DNA from: Nymphaea colorata
Taxonomy: Eukaryota; Streptophyta; Magnoliopsida; Nymphaeales; Nymphaeaceae
Assembly: GCF_008831285.2 (NCBI RefSeq)
Contig: NC_045145.1
Location: 5,642,802-5,706,801 of the forward strand
DNA: 64,000 nt
Direction of reading: 5' to 3'
Shown here: positions 22,584 to 34,600 of the stretch, one piece after another
Position numbering within the stretch: the first letter of the stretch is position 1
Layout: the number at the start of each line of letters is the position of its first letter
Program-made: the position numbers and the translations under genes
The notes under the pieces: generated by a model
Told to the model about the DNA's origin: nothing
Database searches by the model: none
Seen by the model: the letters and a program-made list of their open reading frames with translations, nothing else

Positions 22584-25498
22584 CAACTTATCGGTAAGGT
22601 ATATTAGCAATGATTTTTTTCTTGATCTTGGCATTTCATTATTTTTATCTGTGGTTTTGGAAACTGTTGGTGATGAAAAAATAAAAAAAGCCCATTCGGC
22701 AGCGCTCAGCAGCCGGCTGATTTCACTACTAGGAGGAATGAAAATAGCTAGCCGGTTTTTTTATTATACCCTTAAAAGTTGTTGCAAAAGGTGCATTGAC
22801 GGCACTTTCTTTGACAAGATTTTTAACGATACAATGCACCTTTTGAGACTGTTTGTAATGACAAAAAAAAAATCATTGGGCCACGAGATAGCTGGCTATA
22901 TATATATATATATATATAAAAGTGACAGAACGCCCTTGGTCAATCGAATTGTGGTCTTCGTCTTCTTCCTTTGAGTTTGGGTTCCAACTTTGATAATATT
23001 CGATCCAAAATGTAAAAATCAATATTTAGCTAATTATTCTTCTTTAACCAGTTCCCAAACCAATTTTGTCCTTCGATTTTTAGGTTTTCGGTTAATTGTT
23101 TCTACGCCCAAGTAAACTATTTCTAAAATTTTCTAACTTCACATGACTAATTTACATATTTTGCCCATCTTCAATATATCTAGTCTATTTCTCTATATTG
23201 GTGAAAATGACTTTTTTTCAACCTATAAAAGATTGAATAATAGCAAACCTAGGCTCGGGGTATGCTAGATCCGAATACTAAACTCATAGTACTAAACTCA
23301 GCTTGTTCATATTCATCACAATTTGGATCTCATTTATTAGCTATTTGCTTTTCGTTTTATACATATTTGAATCTCATTTGTTATAATTCAGTTGGTAGAT
23401 TATTATTAGATCCAAGTTGCACTTTGCCTTCATTCAAGTAGGCTCAGTTTATAAAAGGAACACGCTGGAGATTATTATTGTTTACTCTCTGTTTGCTCGG
23501 ATTCAGATGGAGTATCTTAAACTGCATGTGCATCGCCGGGGTGGTGAATAGCGTTTTTGATCTTTTCTATCAAACACAAAGAATCAGTTTGCATTCTATC
23601 AATGCACGTTCTTCTTCTCAAGCTTTCCACAATCAGCATTTTATAAAAGGTTTCCAGAAGTCACTCGTCCCTCAACTTTTACCTTGCCATGGAAACTTGA
23701 GAAGGCTGATGCCTCAGGTGGGAATATTCTAAAATATATGAATCTTTCCTTTCATACACTTCTCTAAGCTCTTTCATTTGGCGAGCAATGTGCCAAAGAT
23801 TTAAGCAGGATTGAGTATGCCAGCCTGCATTGAATGTAAAATATGTGAAGGAGTTCCAGTAAAAGCCATGTCGAAACTTAAGTTTTAAGTTGCCGTCGTC
23901 AAATCCTAATATAAGACACACATGATCGACAATAATGTGTCTCACCTTTAGATTATGTTTCTTTTTCAGAGAAGAGTTATATAGTCAAAACTACAAACTG
24001 TAAACAGATTCGTCAACATGATTTTCTTTTTTAACGTATAACCGTTAGAAATCTGACATGTTAAAGGGGATTCTTAATTAAAGATACTCTTTAGAAAATT
24101 ATAGAAACAGCAAGGAAGAAAAGACCAGTTTTACAAGTTGTCACTAATATTGAGAAAAATCCCTGCATACCCAAATTTTTTTGCTGAAATGAATGTATAT
24201 AACATTACCCCTTTAACACAGATCTAAAGAGATGCGACGAATGTTGTGAACCTCTCAATTGTTGGTAGAATTTTACTATTAGTAGGTTTTTGGTATTTTA
24301 TGTGAACTTTAGATGATTTACAATAATGAACTGTAAAAACTTCCATCAAGGAAGCAGGAAGTTGCCAAGATTTTCTCTAGATTCCCCGAACTGTTTAATA
24401 AAACTCCTGCAAACTTGCCATCTGTTGGTTCTCCTTCCGTTATTGCAGTTTTTCTCTTCCCCAGCTAAACTCTTTAGATTTGCGCAACACACAAGACTCG
24501 CTACATTTACATATTGATAGGAAGTTTGCTATCCACTTTAAATCTTCTTCTCCACACAGGTAAGGGTGGGCAACTGGCTCGACTCGCGAGTCTCAGCCAC
24601 AGGCTCAAACAAATCAGCCTGGCTTGTATCCATAAAATTTTCACTCGGGTCAGGCTGGGTCCGGCTGGTCTCAAAAGCCTGCTCATACATAAGCATCACC
24701 GCCCCCTCGCACTCATTTAATTTCTTCTCTCCTTTCCTCTCTCCTCCGATATTGTCCAGTAGCGCAGATTGGCAAATCCATACCACAAGTGTGCGTTCAA
24801 GGGCATAGCATGACTGAAACGATCAACAGGCGGTCCCAATTTTCAGCATATTGCAGAAACCCTCAACCAAAGGTGTCAGTTTTTATCATGGTAGTAAAAC
24901 TGTCGACCTAGGGTTTCAAGACCCTCGATTTCCGCAAGGGCAACACCTCAGCCCAATCGCCTAACCCCTACTTACAAGATGTTGTCCCCAAGATACAAAT
25001 AAGTGTGGGAGATGGTACAACTACCAAAGGTATGACAACTTCATACAAGTAAATGGCAGGCATGGCCTTTATATACTCTCCCTCTCTTCCCTTTATATTC
25101 TCTCGCCTTCACTCTCCTCTATTTATACACAGACACAAATGCATACACAAATAAACATATGTCCAATGACTAAAAGAATTTTTATGTTACAATGTCTAGC
25201 AACAGGGACATTGCTAATGGTTTATGATGCAGGAACGGTTTTTAGTGGTTTTAGCAAGAGTTTAAAGTGATTCTAACAATGGGGCTAAATTTTTTAGCCA
25301 TCCAATATATCCAATGACCAGCTGATTTCATTCATCCTCTCGATAAAATTAAAAATCTGTTGCTAGAAGTATCACAAATCATTGTTAAGAACACTATGAA
25401 TAATGGCCATGTGATGACTATTTTTTAGCGACCGATACTTAATTTTTAGCCAACGGGCAATAGGGACAAGACCGAATACAACTAATATATATATAAGT
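22584..25498. other. Intergenic, unassigned
   Basis: Contains a small inverted repeat CAAAAGGTGCATTG (22785) paired with CAATGCACCTTTTG (22832), an AT run near 22897-22917, and a GC-richer piece at 24560-24700 of unknown type. Short ORFs show no recognisable domains. Confidence 0.45.
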
Positions 25499-25728
25499 TG
25501 AATGGTGATGATTACTTTTTAGAATTACCCTGCCATCTAATTAAGACCAATCCAACATGATGGACAGTAAAAAGAAAAACAAGGATAAAAAGGCAATAGA
25601 CATTTCTGTCATGTAGCATTAGTTTACACCTTTTTTTTCCTTGTTTTTCAGTCAACCACCCATCTGCTATAAATACACTGCTTTGGTTAGATGGCTGGGT
25701 GACTTTGGATATCCAAAGTCATCATTCA
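25499..25728. mobile_element. Short MITE ending in a 20-bp palindrome, copy 1
   Basis: 230 bp bounded by TGAATGGTGATGATT and the inverted AGTCATCATTCA. Just inside the right end lies the perfect palindrome GACTTTGGATATCCAAAGTC (25701-25720). Flanked by TATATAT on both sides. A relative is at 33714-33919, and a weaker one may be at about 21887-22100. Confidence 0.5.
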
Positions 25729-27709
25729 CTCACTCATATATATATTCACACTCTCCAATGTAAGTCATACATAATTCATTTCAATGGTACAGAAACTTCA
25801 GGCGAAGTAAGCTTATAGGTTCTTACAAAAAGATCCCTGAAGAAATACCAACCCCTGTTCAAAGTTCAATTTCCTAGTTAGAATTTAAAATACTAAAATG
25901 TTACTGAAGAGAAATCCTTTTTTCAAGATTGTGATTCAAACATTGTTCATACATGATACATGTCGATGAAAATGTAATTCAATTATTCAAACAAGATGAA
26001 AGGGAGACCACGAATGGACAGAAAACAGAGAACGGAAGGAAAAGCAATATAGAGAAAGCACATGTGCAAACATGAATGATATACAAAAAATAATGAAAAA
26101 GAAAATATTAAATTGAAAATAAACAGTATAGCAAAACATAATGTCCAGAAGAATAAAAACCCTCATAATACAAAAGCACACAAAATTAAACAAAATGAAA
26201 AGAAAAAAGGAAAAGGCAAAACTCATTCACATCCTAAAACTTGAAGAAACATTTTAGTATTTAAAATTTAAAACCTATCTCTGAATAACAGCATATATTA
26301 AAACGGACAACGAACTGACCCCAAATCCTAAAACTTGAAGAAAAGAGAAAAAAAAAACATTAAAAGTTACAAACCCATATTTGGTTTGAGAAACTGAAAA
26401 AAATCATGAAAGAGAATAGATAAAAACAAAAAAGCTCATATATGCTGCATCTCAACGTTGGAGCTGGTCACTAAAGCAACAGGCCTTGTCAGTCATCAGA
26501 GGCTGGTAAAGATAGACGAAGAGGGTGAACGTGTGGGAGGTGATAAAGAATGAAGTGGGCAGCAAAACAGGGCCAGGGTTATGATATGCCTCCAAAAATA
26601 ATGGTGGCACCTGGATCTGACGTGCAACCTGTCCATGCCATACCCAACACAATAGGTACCCACATCATAAAACTTGTGCAAACAAAAAGGACAAGATAGA
26701 AAATGAGGTACCATATGACAGGCTGAAAAAGACAACGGACGTTCCCAATAAGCATTGAAGGCTATTAATTTCATTTTCTCACCCTGTTTAGACAAACGAA
26801 GTTTACCAAGTTGGAAGACATCTAGTTGTTTCTTGAAAATATTACAAACCTTCTGCAAAAGGAATTCAAGTTCATGCTGAGAACATATTGGAAATTTGCA
26901 ATATGTAAACCTCCTCGGATCTTACATTTAACTTGAAATAAAGTTGCAATCTTTTCAGATTTTTCGCCAAAAAAAAATACTGCAGCCTCTTGCAACCATA
27001 TGTAGGATTTGCAAAAACAATGAAATCACGCTGTGAACTGACAAAACACAATAATCACCCATTTTTGTGCAGAAGGTTTGCAGAAAATGTTGTGAACCTA
27101 TGGAAGTTCAAAACTCTCTTGCACCTTGTAAGGTTTATAGGTACTTAGAGAATGTTGCAAACATAATAAGGTTTGCATGAGATACTAAAGCCTTCTTACA
27201 GGATGCTCAAAAATGCCGCAGACCCACTAGAGATTAATAATCACAGTTCACCTCTCAAATCTCCTTACCCTTGTACCGGGAGAAATTTATCATTAAAAAT
27301 GAAAAGAATATGATGTTTTTGATAAAGTAGGAACCTTGCATTTCATGTCAAAATTGCAAAGTTGCCAAATATTTGAAAGGACTCGTGGAAAGGCAGCCTC
27401 CACCAAGTGAATTGACCAGGACATTAAGTGCATAAATTGTAACCTTGAACAATAATAAAAACAGCTTATGATCCTCCCACAATTTGCAAGGAAAGAAAAA
27501 CAATAAAGGTTTTCCAGTACCTTTGCAAACAGGAAGATTATATCTTGTTGAAACAAAGGTGCAGAAGCGATCCCCAAGCATAGAACTTCAAATCATTTCT
27601 GATCAAATGGACTAGTATATAAAAATAGCTGAATGAAAAGCCACAACGTCAAAACAGCTCAATGCAACAGAGGTGTAGGCTTCAATCACTGACTGGACCA
27701 CCAAACTTA
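25729..27709. other. Sequence downstream of alpha-SNAP, no gene assigned
   Basis: AT-rich sequence with short minus-strand ORFs (25987-26226, 26496-26858, 27293-27577), none recognisable. The alpha-SNAP 3' UTR must start at 27709 and run left; I could not place its end. Confidence 0.4.
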
Positions 27710-27790
27710 TCAAGTAAGATCATCCTCTTCCAGTTCCTTTTCTTTCAGGGTGTTCTTTGCCTTTAAAAGAAGCGACGTTTTCCAGGGGTC
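27710..27790 (-). CDS. Alpha-SNAP last exon
   Basis: 81 nt encoding [20 protein letters not shown] then EEDDLT and TGA. The acidic tail with penultimate Leu is the NSF-interacting end; changes at this tail in soybean Rhg1 alpha-SNAPs are known to disturb NSF binding, and here it is the ordinary form. Confidence 0.95.
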   Translation of the reverse strand, partial: DPWKTSLLLKAKNTLKEKELEEDDLT

Positions 27791-28658
27791 CTACAGGACA
27801 AACTCGAATAGGTAACTCTGAGTGTGTGCATGGCAAGGCCTTTTTAAGTTCAAAATTATTAACAAAAATGGAGAAGCCATCAAAATAGAGCAGGTCAGAT
27901 GCCCCATATTCCACATCCCAGCATAAGTGAGTGTGCTCTCACACCCGATTGACTGGGAGGTTGTTCATACATGAGTACATGTGCATGTATATATCCATTT
28001 GTCCAAGCTTGTGTGTGGGGAATATTGTGCATGCATGTGTTCGAGAGAGAGAATACTCAGAAAATTTTGTTACATTGAAATAAAAGCATACCAGTCGAGT
28101 CATAGAATCAAATTCTCTAACAGCTGTCGTGAACTTGTCAATATCTTCTTCATCGAAAGCAGAAGCTAGATCCTAACAAATCGAGAAAAGAGATTGAAAT
28201 TGTACATTCTGATGTTAAATAGGAAACATTAAAGGCAACAACGACAAGTGGAGTGTTAAAATCATGATCAGCAAAATATTCAATAGATGGATATCCTCAT
28301 CTTTCTACATATGATCCTACTCAGTTGCTTTTCGAGAACATAAGACAACCACCTTCAGGAAATGTGTCGTTTATGCACTAGTACAAGGACTCTTCCTTTG
28401 ATGCAAATCCAAAATTGCTTATCCACTCCAACTAAATTGCTTCACTTAGAAACAGAAAAAAAAAACTTTTCCAGTACCAAAATCATGAAAAAGTTTTACA
28501 ATGACAGAAAAAAAAAATTGCAGATCATGCAGCAATATCCAGTAGTTTAATTTGTGACTTACAGATAATAATTTATGCTCGCGCGTTCCAGAGAAGGTTG
28601 GATCTAAGTCCTGCAAGAACAAGAAGATTTTCAAAATGGATGCTGTCTTTCAAGATCT

Positions 28659-28692
<34 letters not shown>

Positions 28693-31600
28693 AGAAAAAA
28701 ACAACTGTTAATTAATACCAATATTTTAAATCTCACACCATATTCAGCTCATGTTGGCATCCTAAGAAGAGCAAAAACAGCATGAAAAGGTATCTAAACG
28801 GCCCTTATATCAGCCGTATGGAGCCTGTTAGCCTCGTTGGCCAACAATCACTACAACTGCTCGTTGTAGCACTCACACACACAGCCGCAAGAAGCTCAGC
28901 TCATCTTCACGTCAATAATAACTTCATTAGGGTTTGCTTAACTCATAAGAGGGTTTAAGTACATGACGTGCTGGGTTGGGTTGCACACTCTAACCAGACT
29001 CGACCCGGAACAAAAGAAATTATTTAAGCAAAAAACACCCGCAACTGTTAACGACAATTAAAAGAAACTGAAATAATGCTGAACCCTAATGTGCAAAATC
29101 TGGAAAGCGATTAATAATGCCTTCAGCCTTTTCCCAGGTCGCTACGCCCTCCTCAATATTGTTCCACTCTATTAACCACTCAACCGATTTCGAGCCCTCT
29201 TGATTGATCGTGCACGTGCCAAGTCAGCCTTGGTTTGATCTTCGTTGATGGGCCCTTCGATTATGTCTTCTTCAGTCGGTGGTTGGGGCACGGTTTAAGC
29301 TTTGAGACGTGAAAAACGGGATGTATATTACTTCCAGCAGGCAGTAGCAACTCGTAAGCAAGAGGACCAACGTGCCTGATGATGCGAAATGGGCCAACAT
29401 AGCGGGGGGCGAGTTTGTTGTACCCTCGTGGTTGACGATACCCTGCTGCGCGGGTCGGCCTGCGTAAGTACACCCATTCGTCAACGTTGTATTGTTGGTC
29501 CCGGTGTCTGCGGTTGTATTGGATCACCATTCGGTTGCGCGCCGTTGCGAGGTGTGTTTTCAGATCTCCCAGAATAGCGTCTCTGCAGCGGAGCTGAGTA
29601 TCCACTGATTCTTCTCTCGCTGTGTTAGGCTGACATCGACGTATAGTGGGAGGTCGACGCCCATACACCGCCTCAAATGGTGTGACACCGGTCGATGAAT
29701 GCCAACTGGTGTTGTATGAGAATTCAGCCCATGATAGATATGGCTAACTTCTCTTTATGGGATTGGATCGTTTTAAATCTGATATGACTAACTGTGGTTT
29801 CAATTTCAAATCATGTTTTAATACATTGCTTGTTAATAATCCTACCAAAGGTATTTTTATACTTTTATTATATGTTGATAACATGAAAATTACAGGAAAC
29901 TGATCAAGAGTAGGTTAAAGAAACTAAAAAGTTGTCATGAAAGACTTTTGAAATGCAGCTCTAGAGATCGTCAAAACAAAAAGGAAGCCTGATGATGGAG
30001 TTTCTCTAGGCAATCCTACATGGCTACACCATATTGTCAACTAGTAGGATCCTTAAAGTACCTTAGCATTACTCACGCAAATATGTCACATGGTGTTCAT
30101 ATAGTGAGCCAATTCCAACATGCATCAACACTTGTCATATGAGTATTGCTCATCAGATCGTCAGATACATCATGGGAACAATGAATAGGGGGGGTTTTCT
30201 TTCTTGTTCATCTTCAAATTTATTTGTCTATGCATATGCAAATTACGGAGTGGACCCAAACACATATTTAACAACATGCTTTTATGTTTTCTCAAGTGAA
30301 TCTATGACTTTATGGCAACACAAGAAGCAACAAAAGGTTTCTTTATCCATCAAAAAAAGGCAGAATGCAGAGCTATGGCTTCAAGTATAATGGAGATAGT
30401 GTGAATGCGACAACTTTACTGAAAATGAGAACCAAAATAATAGAACCAACCAAATTATATTGTGACAACAAAAGCTCCATAGATATTGCCAAGAATCATA
30501 CAGTTTGTGCATATCGAGATGGATTGTGTAACGTTCCAATGTCATACACAACTAAACATGAAAAGGAAATAGATATAGAGTTATTTTTTATTTTTATTTT
30601 TTTGGTAGGGTAAGCAGAACAATCACACACCTACATAGTTGGCATAGGCCCGATCTGTCTATTGCGTACAAATAATTTGCCTGCATAAATAACGCACGAC
30701 ACGATTTGTTCTAACAATTAATGTTGCTGATGAAAAACACCTATTAATAAAAACATTACTTTATATGTTGGGAGCCACGACTCTTTAAGTCTTAGTCTCA
30801 CACAACCCAAAAAGTTGTGCAAGTATATACAAACAAAAGTATATAGGGGAAATGTATATGACATTGTCGCATTTTTTCCCAGCAATCCTCCATCCTTTCA
30901 GCCGTCCAATCAACGAGCATCATCCGCTACATAGTAAGAACCTAATGAATGCATATAATCATAACATCAACACAACGGCTGAGTACAATGAAAATCATAA
31001 CAAGATCTCCGATATATCATTTCAGTGTAGAGTTTATGTATTGATTATTAAAATAACAATGAGTATCATCACTACAAGAGCTCACTCTAGCACTGGTGAT
31101 AATACTTGAATTGTAGTTCAAAAGGTTCACTTTTGGTTTGCTGAATTCTTCAGCATTCGAATGAGTCAAACTCAATCTGAGTCACACAGTTAACTTATCC
31201 ATCAATAATAGTAGTAAAAGAAATTAAACAAATAAATAAATAGATAAACAAGCAATTCACAGTAGCATGATTTTCAATGGATGCATGCATACACACCCGC
31301 TTGAGTAAGATCCTATGATGCCACCCATTTCGTCAGCGTATGGAGGGCGGACCGTTGTGCAGCTTACAGTCCCAAACACCAAGTCACTAGGAATATTGGC
31401 ATAATCTGGGGTAACCACTCACGTGAATCCACATTCATTGAGCTCAACTGTGTTACTGCAGTAACTGCATCCAACACTCGTTGCCTCACCATGAGGATGG
31501 GCTCCTCTAAGTAGTCCGGAGAAGGAGCAATTTATCAATCCTTGCACTCAGGGAAGGTTCCACTCACAGGTCTTTGGATCCCTGTGCCACCCAAACATGG

Positions 31601-34600
31601 CCCATTTTATGTTTTACAGTTGGGTTTGAATCTTTATAGTCGCAACATGTGCCGATCTCAGACTTTTCATTTCTAGTATACTAGGCTGCTCTCGGAACTT
31701 TCATTTCCAATATATTGGGCCGCTCTTGAACTTTCCCTTATACCATAAACCCGGAAATATAAAACCGGCCCTAGGCCACTGCCCACATCATATGACAACT
31801 CAGGCCATGAGAAAATATTTGCGTAAAGTAAATAGACAACCATCGTGCTCAAGCAATTTAATGCATGAGCATACTTCCACATCTATTATCAATACCCTGC
31901 TTGCATTATCAAATATGCTCATCTCAGAGCTAAAGCACAGGTTTGTCATTAAACAACTCACTCATAGAACTCAATATCGAGCTTGTATCACCAACACCGC
32001 TCGAGTTCCCTATTTGAGTGTGGCATGTACTTCCAAAAACAGATACAACTAAATGACATGCATGTATGCATGAACATGTATTCAAAGAATCAAACAAAAC
32101 TTAAATAACTTAAGCCATTTGCTTAAACTTGCAACTTAGTTCAAGCTTGCAAAATCTCAACTTTGCTAGTCTAAGTACTCTATAAGCTACGTGATTAACT
32201 TAAATACGTACTATTAACATTAAATCTTAACTAAAACTCTTTGTAGTTAATTGCCCGCCTGGCTTTATCTCGACTCTGGGCACGGCCAAGGTTATCTAAC
32301 CAAAACTGGCTCGTAGTAGACCAAGATCTACTAGTAATCATGGCCGATTAAGACTAGCTAGGTCCCACGGCCTAGCCTAGCCCACTGTCAAGTTTCACGA
32401 TACAACGAACCGGTGCGCAATTCGACACAGATTGCGATACAGCCTAGACAATTAAGCCACACGAACACTATTGGCACAATCCATTTGTTGCTTGTATGCT
32501 TCATACGCAAAACGAGAAGGTTCAAGGTTTTTAACCAAAATTCGAAAGCATCTCATCTATTGATCTGATTTTTCTTAATTCCGATCCATCGGAATTGTAG
32601 AGAATAGCTGCAAGAGAAGCAATTAAAATTTCTACTATAAACAATCTAAAATTTTAACTATAAGCAATTAAAATCTCTGCTCCAGGTTATTACAATGCGC
32701 AAGAGGAAAGATCGGCAGAGTTTCATCGCTAATGGACACTTTCTCTCTCCTAAATTTTCTCTCTCTACCCTCTCTTTCTCTTCCCTTCTCTTTCTCCTCT
32801 GCTCTTTTTTTCTCCTCTCCTCCCTCTCTCTCTTCCTCCTCCCCTCCCTCTCCTCTCTTTTCTCTCTTCCTCTTCTCCCTCTTCTTTTCTCTCTTCCCCT
32901 TCTCCTCCCTCTCCTCTCTCTTCTCTCTCTTCCTCTTCTCCCCCACGTTCCCTTCCAAAGGAGGTGGCAACCCCAATTTATAATTTTTATATTACTTATT
33001 ATAGCATATTTTATATTAATCTATCTTGAGGAGGTCTGTCCAATTATTCGGATTTAAATGATTAGTTTCAGTTCTGGTTCAGCTTAGTGTCTAATCTGTC
33101 ATTAATTGGGTGTTTAAGCTCTTAAACGATCATTAGCTGAACTTAATAACGATTAGCATAATTTAATCTCAATTAGATAAATACTAATCTACCCCTGATC
33201 ATGGCTGAAAATTACATGTTCACCACTGGCCAATGATCACAATACCCTGGTCTTCCTAGTTCTTGGACTATTTTAGACACTTAGTTTGACTAAAAAAAGG
33301 GAAACAATAAGTCGTATACTTTTTGTATGTATTATTAAGTTCAAAGTCTGATGTAATGTCTTAGCAATACTCACACAAAAACACAGTAGGGTTCATGAAC
33401 TTCTAGGACTAAAACCATAATCCATAAACTGTTTCTGATGCCAAGAAGCTAGATGACAGATTGTCATTTTGTTTGTGAAGAATTCCTGAAGAAGACAATT
33501 GAGCTGTCATATGTTACCTCAGAATATCAACTTGCAATTTTTTTCACTTAAGCTTTGTGATCTCCTAGGTTTAACTTTCACATGAACAAACTTTCAGTAA
33601 TTACACCGTAAGTTTGAGGGGGTGTCAAGAATTATGTAAATACTTCTATACAATATACATATGGTATTGATACATACATACACACACAAATATATATATA
33701 TATATATAGTTAATGAATGATGAAGCTCACTCATGAGGGTCATCTGATCTATTCTGAAGGGCATTTAACAGAAAAACAAAGAGAGGTGTCAATTAATACT
33801 ATATGATGAAAATGTCCATCACGTTTCTCTCATTATTTTTCTTTCATTTGCTCATTATGAAGGATCAAACATACCTCATGGATAAGCTAGGTAACTTTGG
33901 ATAGCCAAAGTCACCATTCTATATATATATAATAACCAAGATTATATATATCTATACACACACACACACATATATATCATAGTCACAAAAAATGCATTTT
34001 TTCGGAAAAAAAAATAAAAATGTGAAAAATAAGTCAACTGAATCAAATGGCAAAAAGATGCCACCTTTTTTATAAAAAAAATGTCAAAACGAAAAAGATG
34101 TGTTTTAAATGGGTTTTCTTCTATTTTTTCATTTCATTTTTTTCAGATTTTTTAATCTCAAACTGCTTGCTTCTGTTTTCTAATTTTTATTTGCTGCTTA
34201 TCTACTAACTTTTGCTTGTATATAGGTTTAAATTTGTAATTGTTTTAGTTTTTGTCTTTTTTACTTTATTCTCTGTATTTATTTTTTCAATATGGACAAA
34301 CATGGTGTTCTTTGACTAAAGATTATTCCTGGCATCTATCAGCCTTATTATTGAAGATGTTTAGTTTGTGGTCTGCCCAATTTACATGTTCAAGATAAAG
34401 TAACAGATCTAACAAGATAAAGTTATCCTTGTTTGGTGGTTTTACTTTATGTACTGCTGTGGGATTAGGTATTTTATGGAGGCAGGAGGGTCCCATGATG
34501 AAACAGCAAAAGCAAACATTTTATTATTAACTCAAAGGGTTTTCATTAAGTCCTTATTTAACTTTTTATTGTAATAGATTCCAATGTTTCTGCAGCACTT

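Noticed and set aside
29389-29577. Plus ORF within the gypsy fragment
   Set aside because: Shadow of the minus-strand integrase frame.
32668-33057. Overlapping ORFs of 80-120 codons on both strands
   Set aside because: Products of the homopyrimidine tract (Ser/Leu/Phe or Glu/Lys/Arg only).
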